Part shown: positions 17,099-25,822 of the stretch, piece after piece
Layout: every line of letters starts with the position of its first letter
Position numbering within the stretch: position 1 is the stretch's first letter
NCBI RefSeq assembly: GCF_014196765.1
Contig: NZ_JACIEE010000001.1
Coordinates: forward strand, 186,001-250,000
From: Mycoplana azooxidifex
GTDB lineage: Bacteria > Pseudomonadota > Alphaproteobacteria > Rhizobiales > Rhizobiaceae
Direction of reading: 5' to 3'
Length of the DNA stretch: 64,000 bases
The notes under the pieces: model-generated
The model's database searches: none
What the model was told of the DNA's origin: nothing
Seen by the model: only the letters and a program-made list of their open reading frames with translations
Position numbers and translations under genes: made by a program

Positions 17099-20000
17099 TC
17101 AAAACTCGAAGATGTTCCGGAACACGCCCGGCGCGATGATCGACAGCGGGTTGACCATCATCCGCGGCTGCTCGAACGGACCGGTGAGCTTGAAGGTGAT
17201 GCCGATCAGGCCGCGGTCGCTGCCGTTGCCGAGGATGAAGCCGATCAGCGGCAGCTCCGCGAACAGCCGGTTGAGCCCGTAGGCCGGCATGAAGGTGCCG
17301 GTCAATTCCATCAGGCCCTTGGCGTTTCGCACCATGCCCTGGAAGGTGGCCCCGACCGCATCGCCCCGGACCACGCCGTTTTCGACCCGCAGCGTGCCGT
17401 CCTTCGAGACGACGAAGGCAAATCCGCGCTCGAACCGCATCGAAGTCGTGTCGATCTCGCTTCGAACCGCCTCGTTGAGGCTCTTTCCGCCGGCAGGGGT
17501 CGTCACGATCGAGCGAAGCTTCTCTTCGCCCTCCAGCCGGAACTGGCGGATGTCGACCGGACCGCGCCAGGCGCCGTCGGCCCCGCCCTTCAGCTTCATG
17601 TTCAACAGCCCGCCACCCATGTGCCGGTAGAGGTTCGCGAGTCGGGCGACCGCGCCGGCATCGCCGGAAGTCACCTCCAGCGTTTGTTCCGCGCCGCCCT
17701 TTTCGAGCTTCGCCACGACGGCCTGGCCGCTGCCGGTCACCCCTGTGAGGTCGAGGCCGGAAAGCCGGGTGCCGTCGTGCGCATAGGCGAGCTTGAAGCT
17801 CTTGAGCGCCTCCCCGTTGAAGCCGACGACCCGGCCGATGTCGGCGCGAACGGAGACGGAAACGCCGCCGGATTTTCCACCCGATCCACCCGGACCGGAC
17901 TTCAGTCGGGCGAGCACGGGCCGCGCATCGGCCATGTCCCCCTCCACCTTGACGACATAGCCCGATCGGGTCCGCTCCAGGTTGAGGGCGTAGCGATCCT
18001 GCGCCGAGAGGCGAACCTGGTCGAACCGGGCGGCACTGAGACCGCCGCCCTTGAGCGAAAGATCGCCCGTGACGGCAAAGCCGTCGCCGGAGAAATCGAA
18101 GTCGGAAAGACGCGTCACGCCGTCCTCCGGTTTGCCCAGCGCGAAACTCGCCTTGGCCGGGACGCCCGCGCCCTTCTCCCAGCCGATCCAAGGTAGCTGC
18201 ACGAGGCTCTTGCCGAGATCCGTCACAACCTTCTGGCTGCCGTCGGGCTGCGTCGTGACGGCGATCCCGACGGGACCGGCGACGAGATCGGCCAGCCCCG
18301 GAAACAGCCGTGTCCGGTCCTTCTCCGAGATCGTGCCGGTCACTGTCAGGTCGCGCTTCAAACCGGCCGTCTGGCTGACGGGCTCGACCAGCACGACATC
18401 GAGCGGCACCCCGTCGATCCGCGCCTCGGCCTTGAGATCGGCCCGCACCGGAGTAACAACGAGGTTGCCCTCTACCTCCGTGATCGTGCGGCCGGCAATC
18501 GGCTTCTTCAGGTCGACGCCGAGCAGGTCGATATCGGCCGTCCATTGCGGCGGCGGCGGGTTCTGGTCGCGCACCATCCCGAACCGCGCCTTGACGTTCG
18601 CCTTCACCGGACCGGAAAAGTCGTCGGGTACGAAGGGCGTCTTCCTGAGCACGTCGATCGGCCGGTAGGTGATCAGTTCGGCGATCGCGTCGCCCGCCCC
18701 GGAAATGTCGAGGTCTATCTCCGCCATCAGCGGCCGCGAGTAGGTGTCCGGCAGTCGGAACGTGCCGCCGGTGACCGCCACCGACCGGCCCGATCCCATG
18801 AAGGCGGTGCCCCCGGTCAGCGCGATATCGAGATGTTGCCCATGCAGTTCGAAGTGGCCCGCCGCGTCGCGCAGTGGCGGGATGTCGCCGGCGATGTTGA
18901 GGCGCGTGTCGGTGATGTCGAAGGTGATGGTCAGTTCGCCTTCGCGCAGTTGCAGGCGGCCGTCCGGGTTCGGTTCCCGGTCCGCGGCCATCGACACCTC
19001 GATGCGCCCGTTCGTCACAGTGCCGCCGTAGATGTTGGCGATCACCCACTGGCGTGCCCGCCGGCCGAGCCAGTAGGGCCAGAACTGCTTGACGGTGGTG
19101 GCGTCCAGCGTGTCGCCGACCATGGCGAAGTTCACGGCGGGACTCTTGCCCCCGAGCGTGATTCCGAGCGAACCGGCAAGCGAACCGCGCGGCGTCGAGA
19201 TGCCGAGTTCATCGAACAGGATCTGCTTCGTCTGCGGCAGCAGCCGGCCGGAGGCCTTGGCCTCGAAACGGACGGGCGTAGCACCGGTGTCGCTCGGCGC
19301 ACTGACCGCGTCCTCCACGAGAACGTCGATGCCGAAGCCCTTCCCCGTCTGGCCCGGCAGGCGGTCCAGGTCGATGAGCCCGCCGGTGAAGGGGAAGGAG
19401 GAGGCGCCGACATGCAACTCGGACTTGCCGATCTCGACCGCACGACGCTCATAGTCGTAGTAGGCGACGACCCGGCTCGGTTCGACCGCCGCCGCCCCGC
19501 CACCGAGATAGAGCGTCCCGCCTTCGGTGGAAACGGCCAGGTCCAGCCGGGGTTTGCTCCCCTCGCCGCCGCGCGTTGCCGACACGGAGACGGTCGCCTG
19601 CGCGTCCACGCCGGAGCGGATTTCGCCCTCCGCCGTACGTTGCAGGGTGAAGCCGCCGGTGGGAATGCCTGAGATCTCGCCGCTGATCTCGCCCTTTGGC
19701 CCCGTACCGCTGGCGATCAGATCGATCTGGCCTTCCCTGCCGTCGAGTTGATAGAGCCCCTCGATCGACAGGTCTCCACCCTTGTCGCGGGCGAAGGTGA
19801 GGCGTTCGATCGCGAGCGTCAGCGGCCGCCCTTCGGCCCCGGTGACCGGCAACGACAGGTTTGTGACGCGGACGCGCGACAGGCCGGAGCCAGCGACCAT
19901 GGCCCTGAACGTCTCCAGACCCTCGAAGGCCGCTTCCTGGTAGGACGGCACCGCATCGAGCCGCATCGTGGAAAGATCGATCGCGGGCCCCTTGGGCAGC

Positions 20001-20488
20001 ATCGCCGGGTTGAACATCGCCCCGTCTATGTCCAGCCGCGAAGGCGCGATCCGGCCGGTCAGGAGCGCCAGCGGGTCCAGCACGATTCCCACCGCGCTGG
20101 CATTGGTGACGTTGTCGCCGCCATCCTTGCGATCGAAGGACACGTTCTCCGCTCGCAGCGCCAGCCCGCCGAAGCTGGAGAAGCGGATCACCGTCTTCTC
20201 CACCTCGGCCGTGTAGTTGGGGCCGACCGCGCGGTTGAGGGCTGCCAGCGCCCGGGTGTTGAGCGTGCGGTCGACCAGTCCGCTTTCCACCGTGGCCACG
20301 ATCAGCAGCAAGACAAGCGCGGTGATGCCGGCGATGCAGGCGAGCAACCGCGTCAGCACGGCGAAATGGCTGGGCCGGTCGGTGCAATGAAGAATGACCG
20401 GCTCGTGCGCCTGCGCAGACGGCAGCGCGTGCAGGGACACGATATCGTCCCGGCCAAACCTCACCTTCTCGCCGCGGATGTCGCTCAT
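17099..20488 (-). CDS. AsmA-like/YhdP-type (DUF3971) envelope protein
   Basis: A very large protein of 1129 residues with one membrane anchor near the N terminus (about residues 44-67) and a long periplasmic part of beta-rich repeats. The C-terminal region, including ELTGTFMPAYGLN and LPLIGFILGNG, is typical of AsmA/DUF3971 proteins. The family includes YhdP and TamB relatives thought to bridge the periplasm and move phospholipids to the outer membrane. The ATG at 20488 was chosen; an in-frame TTG 18 codons upstream exists. It is divergent from the peroxiredoxin gene. A 746-codon frame overlapping its 3' half in another phase is a shadow. Confidence 0.88.
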   Translation of the reverse strand: MSDIRGEKVRFGRDDIVSLHALPSAQAHEPVILHCTDRPSHFAVLTRLLACIAGITALVLLLIVATVESGLVDRTLNTRALAALNRAVGPNYTAEVEKTVIRFSSFGGLALRAENVSFDRKDGGDNVTNASAVGIVLDPLALLTGRIAPSRLDIDGAMFNPAMLPKGPAIDLSTMRLDAVPSYQEAAFEGLETFRAMVAGSGLSRVRVTNLSLPVTGAEGRPLTLAIERLTFARDKGGDLSIEGLYQLDGREGQIDLIASGTGPKGEISGEISGIPTGGFTLQRTAEGEIRSGVDAQATVSVSATRGGEGSKPRLDLAVSTEGGTLYLGGGAAAVEPSRVVAYYDYERRAVEIGKSELHVGASSFPFTGGLIDLDRLPGQTGKGFGIDVLVEDAVSAPSDTGATPVRFEAKASGRLLPQTKQILFDELGISTPRGSLAGSLGITLGGKSPAVNFAMVGDTLDATTVKQFWPYWLGRRARQWVIANIYGGTVTNGRIEVSMAADREPNPDGRLQLREGELTITFDITDTRLNIAGDIPPLRDAAGHFELHGQHLDIALTGGTAFMGSGRSVAVTGGTFRLPDTYSRPLMAEIDLDISGAGDAIAELITYRPIDVLRKTPFVPDDFSGPVKANVKARFGMVRDQNPPPPQWTADIDLLGVDLKKPIAGRTITEVEGNLVVTPVRADLKAEARIDGVPLDVVLVEPVSQTAGLKRDLTVTGTISEKDRTRLFPGLADLVAGPVGIAVTTQPDGSQKVVTDLGKSLVQLPWIGWEKGAGVPAKASFALGKPEDGVTRLSDFDFSGDGFAVTGDLSLKGGGLSAARFDQVRLSAQDRYALNLERTRSGYVVKVEGDMADARPVLARLKSGPGGSGGKSGGVSVSVRADIGRVVGFNGEALKSFKLAYAHDGTRLSGLDLTGVTGSGQAVVAKLEKGGAEQTLEVTSGDAGAVARLANLYRHMGGGLLNMKLKGGADGAWRGPVDIRQFRLEGEEKLRSIVTTPAGGKSLNEAVRSEIDTTSMRFERGFAFVVSKDGTLRVENGVVRGDAVGATFQGMVRNAKGLMELTGTFMPAYGLNRLFAELPLIGFILGNGSDRGLIGITFKLTGPFEQPRMMVNPLSIIAPGVFRNIFEF

Positions 20489-20643
20489 GTCGCGGTTGTT
20501 CCGTTCATCGTGTCGACGCGCCGACTTCACCTCGCCCGCCAAACGCCCCGCCGGCCGAATGCGACTGGACGATTCCTGCTGGCACTATATACCGGGGATC
20601 GGCTCCGCATGACCCAAAAACCTGTCCAAAGAAAGGAAATACC

Positions 20644-21111
20644 ATGGCGGAATTGTCTCCGGGCGCGCCCGCGCCGGAATTCGCCCTTCCCGCCGACGGC
20701 GGCGGCGAGGTGTCGCTGGCCGGACTGCGCGGAAAGCCGGTGGTTCTCTTCTTCTATCCCAAGGACGACACGGAGGGCTGCACTGTGGAAAACGTCGCCT
20801 TCTCCGCGCTGATCGGCGATTTCGAGGACGCGGGCGTGGCGGTTCTGGGCGTCTCGCCGGACCCGGTCCGCAAGCACGACCGCTTCAAGGCCAAGCACGA
20901 CCTGAAGGTGAGGCTGCTGTCGGACGAGGACCATCACGTGCTTCAGGCCTATGGCGTCTGGAAGGAAAAGAGCATGTACGGCCGCACCTACATGGGCGTG
21001 GAGCGCACCACGTTCCTGATCGGCAAGGACGGGAAGATCGCCGAGATCTGGCCGAAGGTGAAGGTGGCGGGCCACGCGGAAGCCGTGCTGGCACGCGCGA
21101 AAGAACTTTAG
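20644..21111 (+). CDS. bcp: Thioredoxin-dependent peroxiredoxin, Bcp/PrxQ type
   Basis: Thiol peroxidase of 155 residues that reduces hydrogen peroxide and organic hydroperoxides in the cytosol. The peroxidatic Cys46 lies in KDDTEGCTVEN. The second cysteine found five residues later in many PrxQ proteins is absent (Cys46 is followed by TVENV), so this copy is of the 1-Cys form, or resolves by another thiol. The gene ends four bases before the ATG of the DUF455 gene, so the two are probably co-transcribed. Confidence 0.92.
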   Translation: MAELSPGAPAPEFALPADGGGEVSLAGLRGKPVVLFFYPKDDTEGCTVENVAFSALIGDFEDAGVAVLGVSPDPVRKHDRFKAKHDLKVRLLSDEDHHVLQAYGVWKEKSMYGRTYMGVERTTFLIGKDGKIAEIWPKVKVAGHAEAVLARAKEL

Positions 21112-21115
21112 GAAA

Positions 21116-21962
21116 ATGCCATATACTGCTGAAACGATTCCAATTCCTTCAATCGAAAGCCTGCGCGGCGGCGCCACGCTGGCGATCCTCTCTGCCGATC
21201 TCGACGCCAAGACGACGCTGACGCAGGAGACGGCGCGGCGCTGGTTCGCCCGCACGCTCTCCGTCCGCTCCCCGCTCGATCCGCCCCTTCCCGATCGCCC
21301 CGGCCGGCCGGTGCGGCCGGAACTGGTGCCGCCGAAGAACATGAAGAAGCGTTCGCTGCACACGCTGAAGGGCCGCATCGCGCTCCTGCACGCGCTGGCG
21401 CACATCGAGCTCAACGCCATCGATCTCGCGCTCGACATCGTCGCGCGCTTCACGACCAAAGGCGTGCCCCATTCCTTCTTCGACGGCTGGATGCAGGTGG
21501 CCTTCGAGGAGGCCAAGCACTTCCGCCTGATCCGCGACAGGCTGCGCGCGCTCGGCGCCGATTATGGCGATCTCCCGGCCCATGACGGGCTCTGGCAGGC
21601 CGCCCACAGCACCCGCAACGACCTGACCGCCCGCCTCGCCGTCGTACCGCTGATCCTCGAGGCGCGCGGACTGGACGTCACCCCCGGTGCTGCAGGAGAA
21701 GATGCGCGAGACCGGCGACCTCGAGAGCGCCGACATTCTCGACGTCATCTACAACGACGAGAAGGGCCATGTCGCTGTCGGCGCCAAGTGGTTTCGCTTC
21801 CTCTGCGCCCGCGAAAGGAAGGATCCCGCGGCGACCTTCCAGCAACTCGTGCGCGTCAATTTCCGCGGTGCGCTCAAGGCGCCATTCAACGACGTGGCCC
21901 GTGCCGAAGCCGGACTGACCCCGGCCTTCTATCGCAGCCTTGTTTCCGTCAGCCAGAGTTAA
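21116..21962 (+). pseudogene. DUF455 ferritin-like protein, frameshifted
   Basis: The first 190 codons read as a DUF455 protein in one phase, with ALAHIELNAIDLALD and EEAKHF, the metal-binding helices of a ferritin-like fold. After RGLDVTP the match moves to the next phase and continues as LQEKMRETGDLESADILDV, then DEKGHV to the stop at 21962. Reading one C fewer in the run of five C (21681-21685) restores one frame of about 281 residues. It is therefore either a real frameshift mutation or a homopolymer sequencing error. The shifted frame alone would end at 21994. The gene directly follows bcp. Confidence 0.85.
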
Positions 21963-22026
21963 CGATCCGCCACCGTCTCGCAAAGCTTTGTTAACCTTAA
22001 CGGTGTGTAATTCCGGGTAAGGGGCA

Positions 22027-23352
22027 GTGCACTGGTTGTCGGGGGTTATGGTGGCGGATCGTCCGGAAAATCGCGTCTTCGGCAAGAAGGAGCAGCAGCA
22101 CATTATCATCCTCGCTTCCGGGGACCGCATCCGTCACATGACTATCCGCCCCTGGATGCTCGCCGTCGCCTTCTGCTTTGCCGGGATGTTCACAGTCGGA
22201 TACCTGGCCGCCACCTCCTACCTGGTGCTGCGCGACGGCCTGATCGGCGCCACCATGGCCCGGCAGGCCCGTATGCAACACGACTACGAGGATCGCATCT
22301 CCGCACTCCGCGCCCAGGTCGACCGGGTGACGAGCCGCCAGCTGCTGGACCAGCAGGTGGTCGAAGAGAAGGTCGAGAAACTCTTCCAGCAGCAACTGGC
22401 GCTGACCGAACGCAACGGCAAGCTCGACACGCTGTTGAACAGGGCTGGCGACGCCGGCCTCTCCGGCACGGCCGAACCCGACCAGCAGCCCGCCGAACTG
22501 GGCTACGGGCGCCGCGCCGACTCGGCCCCTGGCCTGAAGGCGATCGATCGATTGCTCGGCAGGAGCACGGCCGCAGCCGCACCGCGGCAGGCATCCGCTG
22601 CGGCCGTGGCCTATGCGGCACCCGGCGAATCGGTCGCCGACCGCACCGACCGGATGTTCTCCAGGGTGACGCTGTCGCTGAAGGACATTGAACGCCAGCA
22701 GCTATCACGAATTACGTCCCTGACCGCGGGCGCCTCCGAGACATCCGACGCGATCGAACAGATCCTGGCCCGCAACGACATCGACGTGCAGGCCGCAGGC
22801 GGCACGGAAGCGGCCGTGGACGCGATCGGCGGTCCCTTCGTCGAGCCGGAAACCGGCGACAGCTTCGAGACCTCGCTGGGACAGTTGGATACGGCCCTCA
22901 ACCGGCTCGAACTGGTGCGTGGAACGGTGCGCCGGCTTCCCTTCGCCAACCCCTCCCCCGGCAGCCAGGTGACGAGCCGCTTCGGCAACCGTACCGATCC
23001 CTTCGTCGGCCGCCTGGCCCTGCACGCGGGCATCGACTTCCGGCTTCCCGTCGGCAGCGCCGTCCAGGCCACCGGTTCGGGCACGGTCGTGACCGCGGGC
23101 CGCACCGGCGGCTACGGCAATCTCGTCGAGATCGACCACGGCAGCGGCCTGACGACCCGTTACGCCCACCTGTCGCGGGTGCTGGTCAAGGCCGGCGACA
23201 AGGTGGACACCGGCGATGCGATCGGCCTTTCCGGCTCCACCGGCCGCTCGACCGGTCCGCATCTGCACTACGAGGTCCGGCGCGACGGTCGCGCCAGCGA
23301 TCCCGCCCGCTTTCTTTCGGCCGGCCGCAAGCTCTCCACCTACATGAATTGA
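22027..23352 (+). CDS. M23-family peptidoglycan endopeptidase (LytM domain)
   Basis: A 441-residue inner-membrane-anchored murein hydrolase or hydrolase regulator. It has a short cytoplasmic N terminus, one membrane segment at about residues 42-64, a coiled-coil region at about 80-130, a linker, and a C-terminal LytM domain. Zinc ligands are visible in HAGIDF (His, Asp) and HLHYE (His). In this family such coiled-coil/LytM proteins cleave cross-links during division or activate amidases. The GTG at 22027 is used; an ATG at 22048 is an alternative. A weak hairpin (GCCGAT and ATCGGC near 23400-23420) follows the stop. Confidence 0.9.
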   Translation: MHWLSGVMVADRPENRVFGKKEQQHIIILASGDRIRHMTIRPWMLAVAFCFAGMFTVGYLAATSYLVLRDGLIGATMARQARMQHDYEDRISALRAQVDRVTSRQLLDQQVVEEKVEKLFQQQLALTERNGKLDTLLNRAGDAGLSGTAEPDQQPAELGYGRRADSAPGLKAIDRLLGRSTAAAAPRQASAAAVAYAAPGESVADRTDRMFSRVTLSLKDIERQQLSRITSLTAGASETSDAIEQILARNDIDVQAAGGTEAAVDAIGGPFVEPETGDSFETSLGQLDTALNRLELVRGTVRRLPFANPSPGSQVTSRFGNRTDPFVGRLALHAGIDFRLPVGSAVQATGSGTVVTAGRTGGYGNLVEIDHGSGLTTRYAHLSRVLVKAGDKVDTGDAIGLSGSTGRSTGPHLHYEVRRDGRASDPARFLSAGRKLSTYMN

Positions 23353-23425
23353 GGGGGCAGGCGTGAACCTACAGGCGGCCTTAACCGTCGCTTCACCTGC
23401 CGATCCGCAAGAATCGGCCGTTTCC

Positions 23426-23454
23426 TTGACTTTCCGGCGCTTTCGGACTATGTG
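23426..23454 (+). promoter_or_regulatory. Probable promoter of the helicase gene
   Basis: TTGACT (23426-23431) and TATGTG (23449-23454) are separated by 17 bases, a good housekeeping sigma-factor match. This gives a leader of about 65-70 bases before the helicase start. Long leaders are usual for DEAD-box helicases that respond to cold. Confidence 0.5.
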
Positions 23455-23529
23455 CGCTGCATCCAGCGGGCATCCCTTCAGCTGAAACCCTAAGCGTTCG
23501 CAAGAACCGGAACGGAAACAGATCTCCCT

Positions 23530-25059
23530 TTGACCACTTTTTCAGATCTTGGCCTGAGCCAAAAGGTACTTTCCGCAGTCACCGACGCGGGCTACACGAT
23601 CCCCACTCCGATCCAGGAGGGCGCAATTCCGCCCGCCCTGCAGCGTCGCGATATCCTCGGAATCGCACAGACCGGAACCGGCAAGACGGCATCCTTCGTG
23701 CTGCCGATGCTGACCCTGCTCGAAAAGGGACGGGCTCGAGCGCGGATGCCGCGCACGCTCATCCTGGAGCCGACGCGCGAACTGGCCGCCCAGGTCGCCG
23801 AGAACTTCGAAAAGTACGGCAAGAATCACAAGCTCAACGTAGCACTTCTGATCGGCGGTGTTTCCTTCGACGAGCAGGACCGCAAGCTCGAGCGCGGCGC
23901 AGACGTGCTGATCTGCACGCCGGGCCGGCTGCTCGACCATTGCGAGCGCGGCAAGCTCCTGATGACCGGCGTCGAAGTCCTCGTCATCGACGAGGCGGAC
24001 CGCATGCTCGATATGGGCTTCATCCCCGACATCGAGCGCATCGCCAAGCTCATTCCCTTCACCCGCCAGACGCTGTTCTTCTCGGCCACCATGCCGCCGG
24101 AAATCCAGAAGCTGGCCGACCGCTTCCTGCAGAACCCCGAGCGCATCGAAGTGGCCCGTCCCGCCTCCACTGCCATAACGGTAACGCAGCGGTTCGTCGC
24201 CACCCATGCGAAGGACTACGAGAAGCGTTCAAAGCTTCGTGACTTGGTCCGCGCGCAGGAAGATCTGAAGAACGCCATCATCTTCTGCAACCGCAAGAAG
24301 GACGTCGCCGACCTCTTCCGCTCGCTCGACCGCCACGGCTTCTCCGTCGGTGCGCTGCATGGCGACATGGACCAGCGTTCCCGCATGGCCATGCTGGCGA
24401 ACTTCAAGGACGGCAACATCCAACTCCTGGTCGCCTCCGACGTCGCCGCCCGCGGCCTCGACATCCCCGACGTCAGCCACGTCTTCAACTTCGACGTTCC
24501 GATCCATGCGGAGGACTATGTCCACCGCATCGGCCGCACGGGCCGCGCCGGTCGCTCGGGTGCCGCCTTCACACTCGTCACCAAGCGCGACACCAAGTTC
24601 TCCGACGCCATCGAGAAGCTGATCGACAAGAAGGTCGAATGGCTGGACGGCGACCTTGCCAGCCTGCCCGCACTCGTCGAGAGCGACGAGCGCGAGAAGC
24701 CGCGCAGGGGCCGCGGCCGTGAGCGTGGCGAGCGTGACCGCAGCGATCGCGGTGAGCGCAGTGAGCGCAGCGCCGAACGGGATCGTGGTGATCGCGATCG
24801 CGCAAACAGTCATAAAAGCGACAACCGTCGCGACGACAATGGCAAGGAAGCCATCGTGGCGGACAGAGGGAGCGATGCCGTGAAAGCCGACCGACACAAC
24901 GACACGAGGCCGAGCCAGCCGGTACGCAACCAGCGCCCTGCCAACGATGACAACCGCGATCGGCGCAGCCGCTATCGCCGCGACGAGGACGACGGCCCGA
25001 CGCCGGTCGGCTTCGGCGACGACATCCCTGCCTTCATGCTGATCGCCGGCAAGGCCTGA
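23530..25059 (+). CDS. rhlE: DEAD-box RNA helicase, RhlE type
   Basis: ATP-dependent RNA helicase of 509 residues, acting in ribosome assembly or mRNA decay. The motifs run in order: Q motif region PTPIQEGAIP, Walker A AQTGTGKT, PTRELAAQV, VIDEADRMLDMGF, SATMPP, and HRIGRTGRAGR. After the core at about residue 385 comes an Arg/Asp/Gly-rich tail (RGRGRERGERDRSDRGER region) of about 100 residues, ending in the conserved PVGFGDDIPAFML. The start is an in-frame TTG (TTG ACC ACT) after GGAAACAG; no better ATG exists. The next gene starts 9 bases later. Confidence 0.93.
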   Translation: MTTFSDLGLSQKVLSAVTDAGYTIPTPIQEGAIPPALQRRDILGIAQTGTGKTASFVLPMLTLLEKGRARARMPRTLILEPTRELAAQVAENFEKYGKNHKLNVALLIGGVSFDEQDRKLERGADVLICTPGRLLDHCERGKLLMTGVEVLVIDEADRMLDMGFIPDIERIAKLIPFTRQTLFFSATMPPEIQKLADRFLQNPERIEVARPASTAITVTQRFVATHAKDYEKRSKLRDLVRAQEDLKNAIIFCNRKKDVADLFRSLDRHGFSVGALHGDMDQRSRMAMLANFKDGNIQLLVASDVAARGLDIPDVSHVFNFDVPIHAEDYVHRIGRTGRAGRSGAAFTLVTKRDTKFSDAIEKLIDKKVEWLDGDLASLPALVESDEREKPRRGRGRERGERDRSDRGERSERSAERDRGDRDRANSHKSDNRRDDNGKEAIVADRGSDAVKADRHNDTRPSQPVRNQRPANDDNRDRRSRYRRDEDDGPTPVGFGDDIPAFMLIAGKA

Positions 25060-25068
25060 TCCGCATCC

Positions 25069-25482
25069 ATGCCCGTTCCAGGCTCCGAAGTTCCCGGTGT
25101 CGGCTGCGGCCTCGCCGTGGTCCGTGACGGCAGGCTGCTGCTCTATCGCCGCACGCGTCCGCCGGAAGCCGGCCACTGGAACATCGTCGGCGGCAAGGTC
25201 GAGCACATGGAGCATTCGCGCGAGGCAGCCCGTCGCGAGGCCGAGGAAGAGACAGGTCTCACCTTCGGCCGCCTCGATTTCCTTTGCCTGTCGGAACAGA
25301 TCATCGAGGCGGAAAACCAGCACTGGCTGTCGCTGATCTACGTGACCGGGGACTTTTCCGGCGAGCCGCAGGTGATGGAGCCGGAGAAGCTGCCGGAATT
25401 CGGCTGGTTCGCCGTGAACGACCTGCCCCAGCCCCTGTCGCGCTTCACCGCCGCTGCTGCCGCCGCACTCCGCGCGCGGTAA
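25069..25482 (+). CDS. Nudix hydrolase
   Basis: A 137-residue Nudix-family pyrophosphohydrolase. The Nudix box is complete, with GGKVE, the REAARREAEEETGL helix, and the spacing expected for GX5EX7REUXEEXGU. It hydrolyses nucleoside diphosphates linked to another moiety; the substrate is unknown. It follows the helicase gene by 9 bases and is convergent with the TfoX-like gene, whose stop is 7 bases away. Confidence 0.9.
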   Translation: MPVPGSEVPGVGCGLAVVRDGRLLLYRRTRPPEAGHWNIVGGKVEHMEHSREAARREAEEETGLTFGRLDFLCLSEQIIEAENQHWLSLIYVTGDFSGEPQVMEPEKLPEFGWFAVNDLPQPLSRFTAAAAAALRAR

Positions 25483-25489
25483 TATCGCC

Positions 25490-25819
25490 TCATTTTTTCG
25501 GGCCGGCGCGAACGGCCGCCTCGAGCGCCAGCTTGACCCAGCAGGTCATCAGGTCCGGATCGTCGAAGGCGTCGTCGGGAATGGTCCAGTAGGGCATGCG
25601 CAACGGCGCGCCGGTCTTCTTCCCCTCATAGACCCACTGCCGGCAGCCGGAGAGCTCGAATTCGGGGATCGTCACCTCGTCGGCCTTGAGCAGCACCTCT
25701 CCGTGCACCTCGAGCGCGACGATCAGGTCGCCGACATAGATCCCCTTGCCGCCGAACATGCGCCTGATGGTCACCGGTCCCAGCGACTGGAACATCTCCT
25801 CGATCGCATCATTGTCCAT
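25490..25819 (-). CDS. TfoX N-terminal domain protein
   Basis: A 109-residue protein consisting only of the TfoX/Sxy N-terminal domain, with SLGPVTIRRMFGGKGIYV near the N terminus and MPYWTIPDDAFDDPD in the C-terminal half. The full-length Haemophilus protein regulates competence; stand-alone N domains are common and mostly uncharacterised. Here it is the last gene of the molybdenum-cofactor operon, three bases behind the MoCF-MobA/MocA gene, and it ends a few bases from the convergent Nudix gene. Confidence 0.9.
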   Translation of the reverse strand: MDNDAIEEMFQSLGPVTIRRMFGGKGIYVGDLIVALEVHGEVLLKADEVTIPEFELSGCRQWVYEGKKTGAPLRMPYWTIPDDAFDDPDLMTCWVKLALEAAVRAGPKK

Positions 25820-25822
25820 CGC

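Noticed and set aside
16809-19049. 746-codon minus-strand frame overlapping the AsmA-like gene
   Set aside because: Arg/Gly/Pro-rich composition typical of a wrong-phase reading of GC-rich DNA; the overlapping frame has a membrane anchor and family similarity.
22027-22047. CtrA-type TTAA-N7-TTAA site upstream of the M23 peptidase
   Set aside because: TTAACCTTAA is present near 21991-22000 but the seven-base spacing is not, so it does not fit the motif.
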